NCBI GenBank assembly: GCA_016935695.1
Contig: JAFGQL010000076.1
Coordinates: forward strand, 1 to 64,000
Length of the DNA stretch: 64,000 bases
Reading direction: 5' to 3'
Origin: Spirochaetales bacterium
Lineage (GTDB): Bacteria > Spirochaetota > Spirochaetia > JC444 > Marispirochaetaceae
Made by a program: the position numbers and the translations under genes. This document shows positions 29,668-39,474 of this stretch, piece by piece. The notes under the pieces are model-generated. The model was not told where the DNA came from and did no database searches. It was given only the letters and a program-made list of their open reading frames with translations. Every line of letters starts with the position of its first letter. Within the stretch, counting starts at the first letter, position 1.

Positions 29668-30318
29668 TTATCCTTCCTGGTCTTTTTTCAAAACTGTCCG
29701 TACCGCCCGAACGACATCTTCAACGTTCTGCTGATCACCCATGATGTCCACATCCAGATCACGAGCGCCTGAAACCGGCCCGTCATCGTCTGGCCCGTCA
29801 GAGACAAAGGTTTCAAAGGTGTCGGAAAAATTATCCATACTCGGCAGTTCCTCGACCCCGTCATCATCGCGAAAGGGCTCATCAGAACCGGCTTCTTCCA
29901 AGTCGTCTGCATCATCCACCGCGCTTACTTCTTCTATGAAATCATCAGCCGGGGCATTGTTCTGGACCCGGGGCTCCCCGCTGTAAAAAACCGTATGATC
30001 CGCTGTGTCGCTGCTTGAAGACGAACTGGGGTTGTCCCCGTCATCGCCAAGCAGTATATCTATCTGATTGCTGTTTTCTCCGTCAGCTTCTTCCGTGTCT
30101 CTCTTGTGTGAAGATATGACATCGGCAGGTTCAAATAATTCAGGAAGGAACTGCTTCAGCAGCATCTCGGTACCCGCAGTAATGGCAAAAAAAGCACTGC
30201 CGCTCAACCCTGAGCGTAACAAGGCCCGCAGAAAACCCGCCCCTGTGGCAAGGCTTACGAAAAATGATACTGCCAGTGCCGCGATCCCAACGACCGCTGC
30301 CGCCTTTACCGTAAACAA
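29668..30318 (-). CDS. Membrane-anchored acidic hypothetical protein of the flagellar cluster
   Basis: N-terminal hydrophobic segments, very acidic low-complexity C-terminal half; between flhG and fliA; TTG start with GGGAGG upstream. Confidence 0.65.
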   Translation of the reverse strand: MFTVKAAAVVGIAALAVSFFVSLATGAGFLRALLRSGLSGSAFFAITAGTEMLLKQFLPELFEPADVISSHKRDTEEADGENSNQIDILLGDDGDNPSSSSSSDTADHTVFYSGEPRVQNNAPADDFIEEVSAVDDADDLEEAGSDEPFRDDDGVEELPSMDNFSDTFETFVSDGPDDDGPVSGARDLDVDIMGDQQNVEDVVRAVRTVLKKDQEG

Positions 30319-30348
30319 GCCTTTTACCTCCCAGCTTCTCCTTTTACA

Positions 30349-30377
30349 AGACTATGAGAAAACAAAGGTATCGTCAA
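30349..30377 (-). promoter_or_regulatory. Candidate sigma70 promoter TTGACG-N17-TAGTCT upstream of the 29668..30318 gene and fliA
   Basis: -35 at 30372-30377, -10 at 30349-30354 on minus strand in a 116-nt intergenic gap. Confidence 0.5.
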
Positions 30378-30434
30378 GCGTGAACTTTTTGCGCTGATTC
30401 CCCGGCGCGTACCGAACACACATTTCACGAGACC

Positions 30435-31295
30435 TTACATCCGTTTGAACAGCCGTTTAATGAATTTAGACACCCCGCTCCCTTCTTTAAATTCCACCTT
30501 TTCCAGCCTGCCGACAAGATGCTTCACACAGATCGCCGGCCGGGAGTTCGGATCAACCACTATGAACGGTTTCTGTTTTATTACCGAACTGGACACAATA
30601 GGGTCCTCATAGACATAGCCGAGGTAGTCCACCTTCAGGTTAAGAAACTGTCCCGCAATATTAATGACACGTTCGGCCACCTTTTTCCCTTCGGTCACGG
30701 ATTTTACCCTGTTCACAATGAGCTTCAGGCCAAGGTTCATATTATCAATTTCAGTAGCAATGATTTTAATGATACCGTAGGCATCGGTAATGGCCGTAGG
30801 CTCGGGCGTGGTCACGATCAGGGCATCATCAGCCGCGGCAATAAAGGACAGAACATTGTTTGAAACCCCTGCTGAAGTGTCGATGATGATGACGTCGGCA
30901 TTGGACAGCTCGGCTAATTCCTCGATAAACACATCCCTTTCTTCATCGCTCAAATTGGCAATCTTGGAAAACCCTGATGCTCCCGCGACGATCTGGATAC
31001 CGTAATTCGTATCCAGGATGATGTCCTTCATGGTTTTCTGTTTTCTGATCACATGGTAAAGATTGTATTTGGGAATAATGCCCAATATGACATTTACATT
31101 GGCGAGCCCAAGATCTGCATCCATGACTATCACTTTTTTTCCGATGTTTGCGTACGCAAGGGCAAGGTTTATGGACAGATTTGTCTTGCCGACACCGCCC
31201 TTTCCGCTCGCAACAGCAATAATCCGCGTTTTTGATGTCCCCTCCGAGGTTTTACTCCTCATGATCTCCCGTAACTGTTCTGCTTGATCAGTCAT
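30435..31295 (-). CDS. flhG: Flagellar number regulator FlhG (MinD-like ATPase)
   Basis: N-terminal DQAEQLR activator motif; ASGKGGVGKTNLSINLA deviant Walker A. Confidence 0.95.
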   Translation of the reverse strand: MTDQAEQLREIMRSKTSEGTSKTRIIAVASGKGGVGKTNLSINLALAYANIGKKVIVMDADLGLANVNVILGIIPKYNLYHVIRKQKTMKDIILDTNYGIQIVAGASGFSKIANLSDEERDVFIEELAELSNADVIIIDTSAGVSNNVLSFIAAADDALIVTTPEPTAITDAYGIIKIIATEIDNMNLGLKLIVNRVKSVTEGKKVAERVINIAGQFLNLKVDYLGYVYEDPIVSSSVIKQKPFIVVDPNSRPAICVKHLVGRLEKVEFKEGSGVSKFIKRLFKRM

Positions 31296-31311
31296 TATGC
31301 TCTCCTGGACC

Positions 31312-32451
31312 TTATCGTGCTAAGGATAATGTGCTGGCCTTAAGGCCTTCTATCTGTTTCATCAGTCGCGATACCGTCGCTTCTTCGATATCCTGGGGTA
31401 CATTCTGTCCGTCGGTGATGAAGGCGAAGGGTTTCCCCTTCTCCGACAGGGCCGAAATAATATTGCCGATGCGCATGGTTTCATCGAGCTTGGTCATGAT
31501 AACCGCGTTGTATTTAAAGGGTTCGAACTGTCTGAGTATTTCCTTTACGTCGGAAGCCTTTGTGGTCGCGCTCATGGCAAGGAACACCTCCGCCCTGTTG
31601 CCTGCCGCGTCCAGCATTTCGCGCATCTCCGCCAGCTTCACGTAATCCCGGGGGCTTTTCCCGATCGTGTCGATCAGGACCAGATCCACGCCGTCATAGA
31701 GGGTAATCTTCTTTTGCAAGTCCTGGTAAGTCTCCACACAGTCAACGGGAATATTCATGATTTCACCGTAAGTTTCAATCTGCTTTTTGGCGCCTATACG
31801 GTAATTGTCTATGGTAATCATCCTTACCGACTTTGAATTTTTCCCTTCGGTGTTCAATCCGTAAATGGCAGCAAGCTTGGCGATGGTTGTTGTCTTGCCT
31901 ACCCCTGTCGGACCTACCAGAATCATCGTTTTGGGAAATTCCTGGGGTGTATAGATGCTGATCTTTTCGCTTATCCACCGGGCAACTGAATCCTGTACGA
32001 TATGATAGTTTTCGAGATCATCCAGAGCCAGCTCCCGTTTGAGCCTGTCCAGAATGTCCTGAATGAAGGAAAATGCGAACTCATTCTCGCTTAAAAGGTT
32101 CCTGATCTTTATGATGGATTCATGGTCAGCATCTGGAGGATCGCCAGTAAGTTTTGTGTCGAGTTTCTGGTTGATGCCGTCCAGCGCTTTCAGAACCTGG
32201 CTCATGGACACATCACTTTTCACGGTATTCAGTATTTTCTTTTTTTCTTCTTCCAGATCGAACTGCTTGCGCCTCTGCAGTTCATTGGAGATATACCCGC
32301 TGATTTCTATTCCTTCCCGCCGGAACATACCTAAAAATCCGCCCATACGTATGGTCCGGTGATTCAGTATTTTCGCCCGCTCGCCGTATTTCTGCCGTAT
32401 CCGGTTAAGGGCTTCCGAGTGTGATGTTGCCTGTTCTGTAAAGTATTCCAT
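31312..32451 (-). CDS. flhF: Flagellar biosynthesis SRP-like GTPase FlhF
   Basis: VGPTGVGKTTTIAKLAAIYG, DLVLIDTIGKSPRD, TKLDETMRIGN. Confidence 0.95.
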   Translation of the reverse strand: MEYFTEQATSHSEALNRIRQKYGERAKILNHRTIRMGGFLGMFRREGIEISGYISNELQRRKQFDLEEEKKKILNTVKSDVSMSQVLKALDGINQKLDTKLTGDPPDADHESIIKIRNLLSENEFAFSFIQDILDRLKRELALDDLENYHIVQDSVARWISEKISIYTPQEFPKTMILVGPTGVGKTTTIAKLAAIYGLNTEGKNSKSVRMITIDNYRIGAKKQIETYGEIMNIPVDCVETYQDLQKKITLYDGVDLVLIDTIGKSPRDYVKLAEMREMLDAAGNRAEVFLAMSATTKASDVKEILRQFEPFKYNAVIMTKLDETMRIGNIISALSEKGKPFAFITDGQNVPQDIEEATVSRLMKQIEGLKASTLSLAR

Positions 32452-32458
32452 AGTGTCC

Positions 32459-34546
32459 CTATTCCTCTACCTGGATTTCGCCAAGCGCTTCGATGGTGAT
32501 ATCTCCCGGTACCTCCGGTACTGAGAGTACCACGATATCGGGAAGTTCCCTTTTTAAACTGTTTTTGACAAGATACCGGGCGGCCTCGGAACACCACAGC
32601 ACCGCCATGAAGCCCTGCTGCTGTATTGTGTGCACCGCATTAATGACCGCGTTGATCCATTTACGGTAGAACCCCGGTTCCAGCCCCGCGACTATACCGC
32701 CGGAAGTCTCAGTCCGGGAGTCGATTATGGCCTGCTCAACCCCGGGATTAATGGTAAGGACATGGAGTTTCTTGTCCTCATCCACATACTGAAGGCATAT
32801 CTGCCGTCCGAGAGTCTGGCGGACCTTCTCTACCAGGAACGACACGTCCTTGGTTACCGCCGCGAAATCTGCAAGAGTCTCCAGAATGGGAACCATGTTC
32901 CTGATGGAAACCGATTCCGCAAGTAGGCCCTGGAGGACTTTCTGTACTTCTCCCAGGGTCAACGCCTTTTGCACTTCGTCAACCACTGCCGAATAATCGC
33001 CTCTCAGTTCATCGAGTATCTTTTTGACTTCCTGTCTGCCGAGCATTTCAAAAGCGTTCCGCTTGATGACCTCGGTAAGATGGGTGGCGATAATCGAGGG
33101 AGAATCTACCACGGTATATCCCGACCGTTCGGCTGCATCTCTTTTCTCCTCGCCGATCCAAAAAGCCGGAAGACCGAATGCCGGATCGGTGGTTTTTTCT
33201 CCTTCGATTTCCTCGCTTACCGAACCGGGATTGATGGCCAGGAACTGGCCGGTCCGGATGGAGGCCCTGCCGGTTTCCACCCCTTTGATTTTTATACAGT
33301 ACTCGGACGGCTCGAGGCGCATATTGTCAATAATGCGGATTCTTGGTACCGCGAGGCCAAGATCCAGGGCCGTTTCCCTTCGGATACGGGTAATACGGTC
33401 CAAAAGTTCCGCTCCCTGGTCTTTGTCCACGAGGGGTATAAGGCCGTAGCCCAGTTCCAGGGAAAGGGGATCGACAGGAACCACAGGCGAAAATTCCACG
33501 GGAGTTTCGGCATCCTTGCCGGCCTTGCTTGACTCTTCCGCCTCGCGTTCCTTGACTACCTCTTTCCGGGACAGGCGGTAGGCGATGAAGCCGGAAAGAA
33601 ACGCCATGGGAAGGAGGACATACCAGGGGAACCCGGGCAAGATGCTTAAAATAACCAGTGTGACGGTTGCTATCCAGTAAATGCGTCCCTGACTGGTAAA
33701 CTGAGTGGATACATCGGAACCGAAGGTTCCGTCGGAAATGGCCCTGGTCACGATAATACCCGTGGCGGTGGAAACCAGCAGCGCAGGAAACTGGCTCACC
33801 AGCCCGTCGCCGATGGTCAGAAGCACATACGTGTTCACCGCCACATCCAAGGGTTCCTGGTGCAGGGTCATCCCGATTATCAGACCGCCGATTACATTCA
33901 CCAGGGTAATAAGAATACCGACTTTTACGTTACCCGACACAAACTTGGATGAACCGTCCATTGCTCCGTAGAAATCCACTTCCCGCTGAAGCTCGTTCTT
34001 TTTCCTTGTTGCCTCTTCTTCGGTGAGGGCCCCGGAGTTATACTCCGCCTCGATGGCCATCTGTTTTCCCGGAAGTGAATCGAGGGTAAACCGTGCGGCT
34101 ACTTCTGCAACCCGTGTTGCGCCTTTGGTAATTACCACAAACTGCACGGCAATGATAATTATGAAAATGATGGCCCCGATCACCAGACCTTCTGTCCCCT
34201 CTGTCCCGGTAACGAAGGTAGCAAAGGCCCGGACAATCTGGCCGTCGAAATTTATGCCCTTTGAAAGGATCAGCCTGGTCGACGATACATTGAGGGCAAG
34301 ACCGAAAACCGTCGACAACAGCAGCACCGTCGGGAACACCGAAAACTCGAGGGCCCTCCGGGTGTACAGGGTGATGAGGATTATCAGAAGGCTCAAGACC
34401 AGGTTGAAGGTCATCAGGATATCCAACAGTATTGTCGGAAGAGGGATGATCATCATCATGACTACGATGAGGACACCCCCTGCTACATACAGGTCACTCT
34501 TTTGTCGTAGAAAGGCGTTTGAAAACACCTGGCTTACATCTGCCAT
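32459..34546 (-). CDS. flhA: Flagellar export apparatus protein FlhA
   Basis: FHIPEP-family sequence: FPTVLLLSTVFGLALNVSSTRLIL, KGATRVAEVAARFTLDSLPGKQMAIEAEYNSG. Confidence 0.97.
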   Translation of the reverse strand: MADVSQVFSNAFLRQKSDLYVAGGVLIVVMMMIIPLPTILLDILMTFNLVLSLLIILITLYTRRALEFSVFPTVLLLSTVFGLALNVSSTRLILSKGINFDGQIVRAFATFVTGTEGTEGLVIGAIIFIIIIAVQFVVITKGATRVAEVAARFTLDSLPGKQMAIEAEYNSGALTEEEATRKKNELQREVDFYGAMDGSSKFVSGNVKVGILITLVNVIGGLIIGMTLHQEPLDVAVNTYVLLTIGDGLVSQFPALLVSTATGIIVTRAISDGTFGSDVSTQFTSQGRIYWIATVTLVILSILPGFPWYVLLPMAFLSGFIAYRLSRKEVVKEREAEESSKAGKDAETPVEFSPVVPVDPLSLELGYGLIPLVDKDQGAELLDRITRIRRETALDLGLAVPRIRIIDNMRLEPSEYCIKIKGVETGRASIRTGQFLAINPGSVSEEIEGEKTTDPAFGLPAFWIGEEKRDAAERSGYTVVDSPSIIATHLTEVIKRNAFEMLGRQEVKKILDELRGDYSAVVDEVQKALTLGEVQKVLQGLLAESVSIRNMVPILETLADFAAVTKDVSFLVEKVRQTLGRQICLQYVDEDKKLHVLTINPGVEQAIIDSRTETSGGIVAGLEPGFYRKWINAVINAVHTIQQQGFMAVLWCSEAARYLVKNSLKRELPDIVVLSVPEVPGDITIEALGEIQVEE

Positions 34547-35697
34547 TAAACGGCCTCCTCAGCCCTGCCGGAAAGTTTGTATACCTGGGCCAGTACCAGA
34601 GCGGTTACTTCGTAGTATTTTTCCGGAATCTCGTCGCCGATTTCCACTTCCGAATATAAAGCACGGGCTAAAGGTTTGTTCTCTACCAGGGGGACGCTGT
34701 GCTCCCGGGCGATATCCCGTATACGGAAAGCCATGTTATCCTGGCCCTTGGCTATCACCATAGGCGCCGTCATAGATTCCCGTTTCCATTCAATCCCTAT
34801 TGCGTAATGGGTCGGGTTGGTGATGATCACATCGGCCCTCGGCACATTCTCCATCATGTTCTGGCTCAGGATCTGCTGCATACGCTCCCGCAGCCTTCTT
34901 TTTATAAGGGGATCTCCGTCACTCTGTTTCCGCTCTTCCTTTACTTCCTGCTTGGTCATTTTCAATGACTCAAGATGCTGGTGGCGCTGAAACATATAGT
35001 CGGGCAGTGATATGACCAGCATGACCACCGCGGCTTCCACCATGATCTTCAGGGCGATTACCGACAGGGTTGAAACCGAAACCATGAAGGGTACATGAAC
35101 AAAATGTATCATCTTGCCAAGGTTGCTGCGTATGTTCAGGTAGGCAATGAGGCCGATGATCACTATTTTTACGATTGATTTTGTCAGATTAAACAGGGCT
35201 TCCCCGGAAAAGAATGATTTCTGAAGAAACCGCGAAAAATTGGGGACAATACGTTTAAAATCCGGCACGATGGTCTTGGTGGTAAACAGAAAGCCTACCT
35301 GGAGGAGATTTGCGATCAGTGCCGACAGGACCGCAATACCAAATACGGGCAGGGTCAGTTTGAAAAAATAATAGTAAAAAACCGTTACAATCTGGGGGTC
35401 CCTTGTCACGTCGTTTTCAATTGCGGCAGAAAAGAAATATTTGAGCATTTCGCCGCAGGTAGTGAGCATGGACTTTCCCAACACGGCTATGGTCAGGATG
35501 GGAAACAGAAGGGTGATGGCCGAGACGAACTCCGGTGATTTGGCAACCTTTCCTTCTTCCCTGGCCTTACGGATTTTCTGTTCTGTCGCGTCTTCGGTCC
35601 GGCCTTCATCCTCGGCAGCAAACCACTGTAAGTGAATGTCGAAACGGGAAAATCCGGGCCGGTCGTATAATTCGTCAAGGAAGATACCGCGGGTCAT
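34546..35697 (-). CDS. flhB: Flagellar export switch protein FlhB
   Basis: NPTHYAIGIEW autocleavage site; DEGRTEDATEQKIRKAREEGKVAKSPE N-terminus. Confidence 0.97.
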   Translation of the reverse strand: MTRGIFLDELYDRPGFSRFDIHLQWFAAEDEGRTEDATEQKIRKAREEGKVAKSPEFVSAITLLFPILTIAVLGKSMLTTCGEMLKYFFSAAIENDVTRDPQIVTVFYYYFFKLTLPVFGIAVLSALIANLLQVGFLFTTKTIVPDFKRIVPNFSRFLQKSFFSGEALFNLTKSIVKIVIIGLIAYLNIRSNLGKMIHFVHVPFMVSVSTLSVIALKIMVEAAVVMLVISLPDYMFQRHQHLESLKMTKQEVKEERKQSDGDPLIKRRLRERMQQILSQNMMENVPRADVIITNPTHYAIGIEWKRESMTAPMVIAKGQDNMAFRIRDIAREHSVPLVENKPLARALYSEVEIGDEIPEKYYEVTALVLAQVYKLSGRAEEAV

Positions 35698-36518
35698 GCC
35701 AGACCTCTGTATATAAAGGAAAAATACCGGGTTTCAGACCCGTACAGGGAAAGGAATGCCATGATCTGTTCCAGGGTGTAATCGAGAAGCTTTGCGAAAT
35801 ACTCCATCAGAAACGGTACACAAATGAACAGAATAAAAAACCCAAGTCCTATCTGGATGGGAAAACCCAGCATGAGAAGGTTCATCTGGGGAGCAGCCTT
35901 GGCAAGAAGACCCATGGTAACCGATACGAGCATCAGGGTACCGAGAATGGGAAGGGCTATGACAATTGACTGGGCGAAAAGTTCAACAAGACCTTTCAGC
36001 ATGAACATGGCAAGCTCTTCCACATTCGCTGCAAGGTCGCCGGCTTTAAGCACAAGAAATGAATTATACAGCCCTTTTATAAACAGGGTAAGGATGGTAC
36101 CTCCGGTCATGAACACAAACATCGCCACGAGATTCAAGAACTGGCCGATGAGGGGTATTTCCACCTGGGCGAGAGGGTCATATACCACTGACGCGCCGAA
36201 CCCCATTTGAAAGGAATAAAACTGACCGGACATGAGAAACGCGGAATACATGATGGTCAGAAAGAAGCCTATAATGATACCGATCAGCAATTCGCCCACC
36301 ACCAGGGTCGCATAAGAAAAACCGTTGTCGGGTATGGGGTACCCTGCGGCAGCCACCATGGGAGTAAGGGCGAAAGCGGTAAAGAATGTGAGGCCGACCC
36401 GGGCAATGCCGGGAATACCGGACGATGAAAGCAGGGGCGCAACCGAAAGGAGTCCGAACACCCGGCTGAACACGAGAAGAAATACATATACATTGTCTAG
36501 AAGCCTGTTAAATTCCAT
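35694..36518 (-). CDS. fliR: Flagellar export protein FliR
   Basis: MEFNRLLDNVYVFLLVFSRVFGLLSVAPLLSS...; position between fliQ and flhB. Confidence 0.93.
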   Translation of the reverse strand: MEFNRLLDNVYVFLLVFSRVFGLLSVAPLLSSSGIPGIARVGLTFFTAFALTPMVAAAGYPIPDNGFSYATLVVGELLIGIIIGFFLTIMYSAFLMSGQFYSFQMGFGASVVYDPLAQVEIPLIGQFLNLVAMFVFMTGGTILTLFIKGLYNSFLVLKAGDLAANVEELAMFMLKGLVELFAQSIVIALPILGTLMLVSVTMGLLAKAAPQMNLLMLGFPIQIGLGFFILFICVPFLMEYFAKLLDYTLEQIMAFLSLYGSETRYFSFIYRGLA

Positions 36519-36596
36519 TCCCCTCCCCAAAAAAATGGAACATCTCTCAGGGGCCCGGACGAACCGGAACAACCCCTCCGTGGTGCCCGTGCCATC

Positions 36597-36866
36597 CTAA
36601 AACAGCATATCCGGAATCTGTTCAAAAAGCGCTACCGTGTATTCACCTAAAAGGGTAAACATAACGGGGCCTAAAATTGCAACCGTCAGAAAAATGGCAA
36701 TGATTTTCGGTACAAAGGTCAGTGTCTGTTCCTGAATGGAAGTTGTCGCCTGAAATACCGAAATCACAAGACCAACCAGTACGCTGATAATGAGCACAGG
36801 GCCCGATATGAGCAGTATCTGAAAAATAGCCGAGCGTACAATACTTGCCACAAAACCCAAAGTCAT
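36597..36866 (-). CDS. fliQ: Flagellar export protein FliQ
   Basis: ISGPVLIISVLVGLVISVFQATTSIQEQTLTFVPKI. Confidence 0.95.
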   Translation of the reverse strand: MTLGFVASIVRSAIFQILLISGPVLIISVLVGLVISVFQATTSIQEQTLTFVPKIIAIFLTVAILGPVMFTLLGEYTVALFEQIPDMLF

Positions 36867-37672
36867 CCAAAACTCCTGATTACCTGTTCGGTTATGAGTC
36901 CCCACCCGTCCACAAGCACAAACAGAATGAGCTTAAAGGGCATTGAAATCATGATCGGCGGCAGCATTATCATCCCCATTGACATAAGGGTAGAAGCCAC
37001 CACCATATCAATGATGATGAACGGAACAAACAGGAGAATACCTATCTTAAAGGCCACATTCAGCTCATTCAGTACAAAAGCGGGAATAAGTACATAGGTC
37101 GGAACTTCTGACAAATTCGCAGGCTTTGATAATCCGGCGAGACGCATGAACAGGGTGATGGTCTTGGGACTTCCCTGCATCTGCCGGTACATGAAAATTC
37201 TCAGAGGGCTTTCGAGTTCATCGTACATGGTGGCAATATCAATATCCCCTTCGGCGAAGGGTTTGAATGAATTATCATAGATAGTGGAAAATGTCGGCCA
37301 CATAATGAACAGCGTCAGAAACAAGGCCACTCCCATGAGGACCTGGTTCGGCGGTACTTGCTGAAGAGATAACGCCCGCTTTATGAAATCAAAAACAATC
37401 GCGACTCTCAAGAAGGATGTACACAATATAAGGATAGACGGAGAGAGGGTGATGATGGCAATGAGCAGCAGAAGCTGGAGCGACAACGCCACTTCCTGAT
37501 TGCTCTGGGCATCACGTATATTGAGATTGACAAACGGAATGTTTAATGTGTTCTCGGCCGTGTTTGCGTTCTGAAACAGCCCGCCTGTCTGCGGTGCCGC
37601 TTCCTGGGCAAATACCAACGACCCGTGTATAGCAGTCATTGCTATAACGAGACACACAATGACTTTTTTCAT
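36863..37672 (-). CDS. fliP: Flagellar export protein FliP
   Basis: TSFLRVAIVFDFIKRALSLQQVPPNQVLMGVALFLTLFIM...; start set at MKKVIVCLV with signal peptide. Confidence 0.95.
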   Translation of the reverse strand: MKKVIVCLVIAMTAIHGSLVFAQEAAPQTGGLFQNANTAENTLNIPFVNLNIRDAQSNQEVALSLQLLLLIAIITLSPSILILCTSFLRVAIVFDFIKRALSLQQVPPNQVLMGVALFLTLFIMWPTFSTIYDNSFKPFAEGDIDIATMYDELESPLRIFMYRQMQGSPKTITLFMRLAGLSKPANLSEVPTYVLIPAFVLNELNVAFKIGILLFVPFIIIDMVVASTLMSMGMIMLPPIMISMPFKLILFVLVDGWGLITEQVIRSFG

Positions 37673-37725
37673 CCCCCCCCCAGGTTCAGTTACCAACTAT
37701 AATAGCACAGGTGACGGGGAATACG

Positions 37726-38379
37726 CTATAGTTTTTTTAATCTATCCTGCTGTCTTTTCAGAAAAGTCTTGGCTGTTTCTGTCTCGAGGGCAGATTTGCT
37801 GGAGGTATTGGAGTTTTCTTCTGTACGGCGGGACCGTCCGGGCATAAGACTGGATAGAATATCCTGAAAACGTTCACGCCCGGATGTCGGCTTTTCAGAG
37901 GAGACCATCCGGAGACGGTCTATGGTTTCAGGGTCAGAGAGATCTTTAAGGTGAGTTATCCCGTTCTCCGCCGAGCCGATAAGGGAAAACTCATTGCCGA
38001 TCTCGATGATGAACAGATGCCTTGTGTTGGACAGGGCCCTGGATGACACAACGCGTATCTCGTCACTGTCGCCATAACGGACAGCCTGGGCCTTCTTCAT
38101 GAAATAGAAGAGTACATATATACCCGCTACAATAACCGCAAGAACAAGAAGGACCGAAACGTACGTCCATACCGACGATGTGTCCTGCTGCAGCTGGGTA
38201 TCCTCGGGAAGGTCTTCCGTAAAAACAAGGTTTGTTTCATCGGTTTCACCTGGAGCTTCTTCCCCTTGTGCCGCAGTATCTCCTTCCACAGGAAGCTCCT
38301 GGGAAAAGAGAGTAACAGATACAATAAAACACCACAGGACAAGAACGACAGGCCGGAGGTTCACCATACTGACTCTCAA
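37726..38379 (-). CDS. fliO: FliO/FliZ-like flagellar biosynthesis protein
   Basis: Signal peptide, single TM TYVSVLLVLAVIVAGIYVLFYFMKK, IRVVSSRALSNTRHLFIIEIGNEFSLIGSAENGITHL; gene order. Confidence 0.88.
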   Translation of the reverse strand: MRVSMVNLRPVVLVLWCFIVSVTLFSQELPVEGDTAAQGEEAPGETDETNLVFTEDLPEDTQLQQDTSSVWTYVSVLLVLAVIVAGIYVLFYFMKKAQAVRYGDSDEIRVVSSRALSNTRHLFIIEIGNEFSLIGSAENGITHLKDLSDPETIDRLRMVSSEKPTSGRERFQDILSSLMPGRSRRTEENSNTSSKSALETETAKTFLKRQQDRLKKL

Positions 38380-39473
38380 TATTCCGCTATCTGATCCATG
38401 GGCGATACTATCTCGGTTACACGGACGCCGAAGTTTTCGTCAATGACAACAACCTCTCCCCGGGCGATCAGTTTGTGATTTACCAGAATGTCTACCGGTT
38501 CTCCGGCCAGTTTATCCAGCTCTATAATAGTCCCTTCTCCCATGGAAAGAATTTCCTTGATAAGCCGTTTCGTACGCCCGAGCTCAACGGTCATCTCCAT
38601 GTACACATCCATGAGAAGACCGATATTTCCCTGATCCCCCGCATATGGCTGCTGATACAAATTGGGGAACTGGACGGATTGTACGCCCACTCCGCCCTGC
38701 ATGCCGCCCATATTGCCCATGCCACCCATGTTCATCATCGGATTCATGGCCTGCTGGGCTGCAGGAGACTGCATTCCGCGGCCGGGCTGGCCCATACCCA
38801 TGGCAGCTCCCATGTCAGGGGCTCCCTGTGAACGGCTCGAGGAAAGTGCTGTAATGATGGGAAGTGAAAACAGCTCGTAATATTCGCCGGGGGCTTCACC
38901 TTCAATGGTTACCGGATAGGTGACCCGGACATAGCGCTCGTCATCAAAACGCACGCTCGCCTTCAGAGTCTTCTGGGTTTCACCGGGAGCCGTCATGACG
39001 GTTCCCCCCGCTTTTTCCCCAAGTGCCGTCGCAAGTCCACCAGCAAGGGTATTCCCTGCTTCGGAAAGGGCAGAAAGGGCCGCGTCATCCAGCTCTATCT
39101 GATCCTGGCCCATCATGTGGCCGGCGATCATCGTGGCTATGGATGCCGGGAAAATATAGGAATGATCGCCGCTCACCGCTTCGGTCAGGTCGATCCGTAC
39201 CTCTACTACTTCATCAGGGGCAGAGGAAAGAAAATCCTCTCGGGTTATTTCTTCCACCGCCGGCGTACCGATAGTGACAGTCTTGCCGATCATCCCGCCT
39301 AAATTTCCTGACTGGGTGGATGTATTGCCCTGAATAATGGAAGTAAATTCAGAAAGCTGATTGCCGCTCAAGCCAGAGTTTTGGCTGGAACCGCCGCCGG
39401 AACCTAAATCGAAACCGCCGCCGCCTTGCAACAAAGCATCTATTTCATCCTGGGAGAGGGATCCATCACTCAT
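38376..39473 (-). CDS. fliY: Flagellar motor switch phosphatase/protein FliY (CheC-like plus FliN domain)
   Basis: N-terminal SQDEIDALLQGG; CheC-like middle; C-terminal FliN domain VELGRTKRLIKEILSMGEGTIIELDKLAGEPVDILVNHKLIARGEVVVIDENFGVRVTEI. Confidence 0.93.
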   Translation of the reverse strand: MSDGSLSQDEIDALLQGGGGFDLGSGGGSSQNSGLSGNQLSEFTSIIQGNTSTQSGNLGGMIGKTVTIGTPAVEEITREDFLSSAPDEVVEVRIDLTEAVSGDHSYIFPASIATMIAGHMMGQDQIELDDAALSALSEAGNTLAGGLATALGEKAGGTVMTAPGETQKTLKASVRFDDERYVRVTYPVTIEGEAPGEYYELFSLPIITALSSSRSQGAPDMGAAMGMGQPGRGMQSPAAQQAMNPMMNMGGMGNMGGMQGGVGVQSVQFPNLYQQPYAGDQGNIGLLMDVYMEMTVELGRTKRLIKEILSMGEGTIIELDKLAGEPVDILVNHKLIARGEVVVIDENFGVRVTEIVSPMDQIAEY

Positions 39474-39474
39474 C

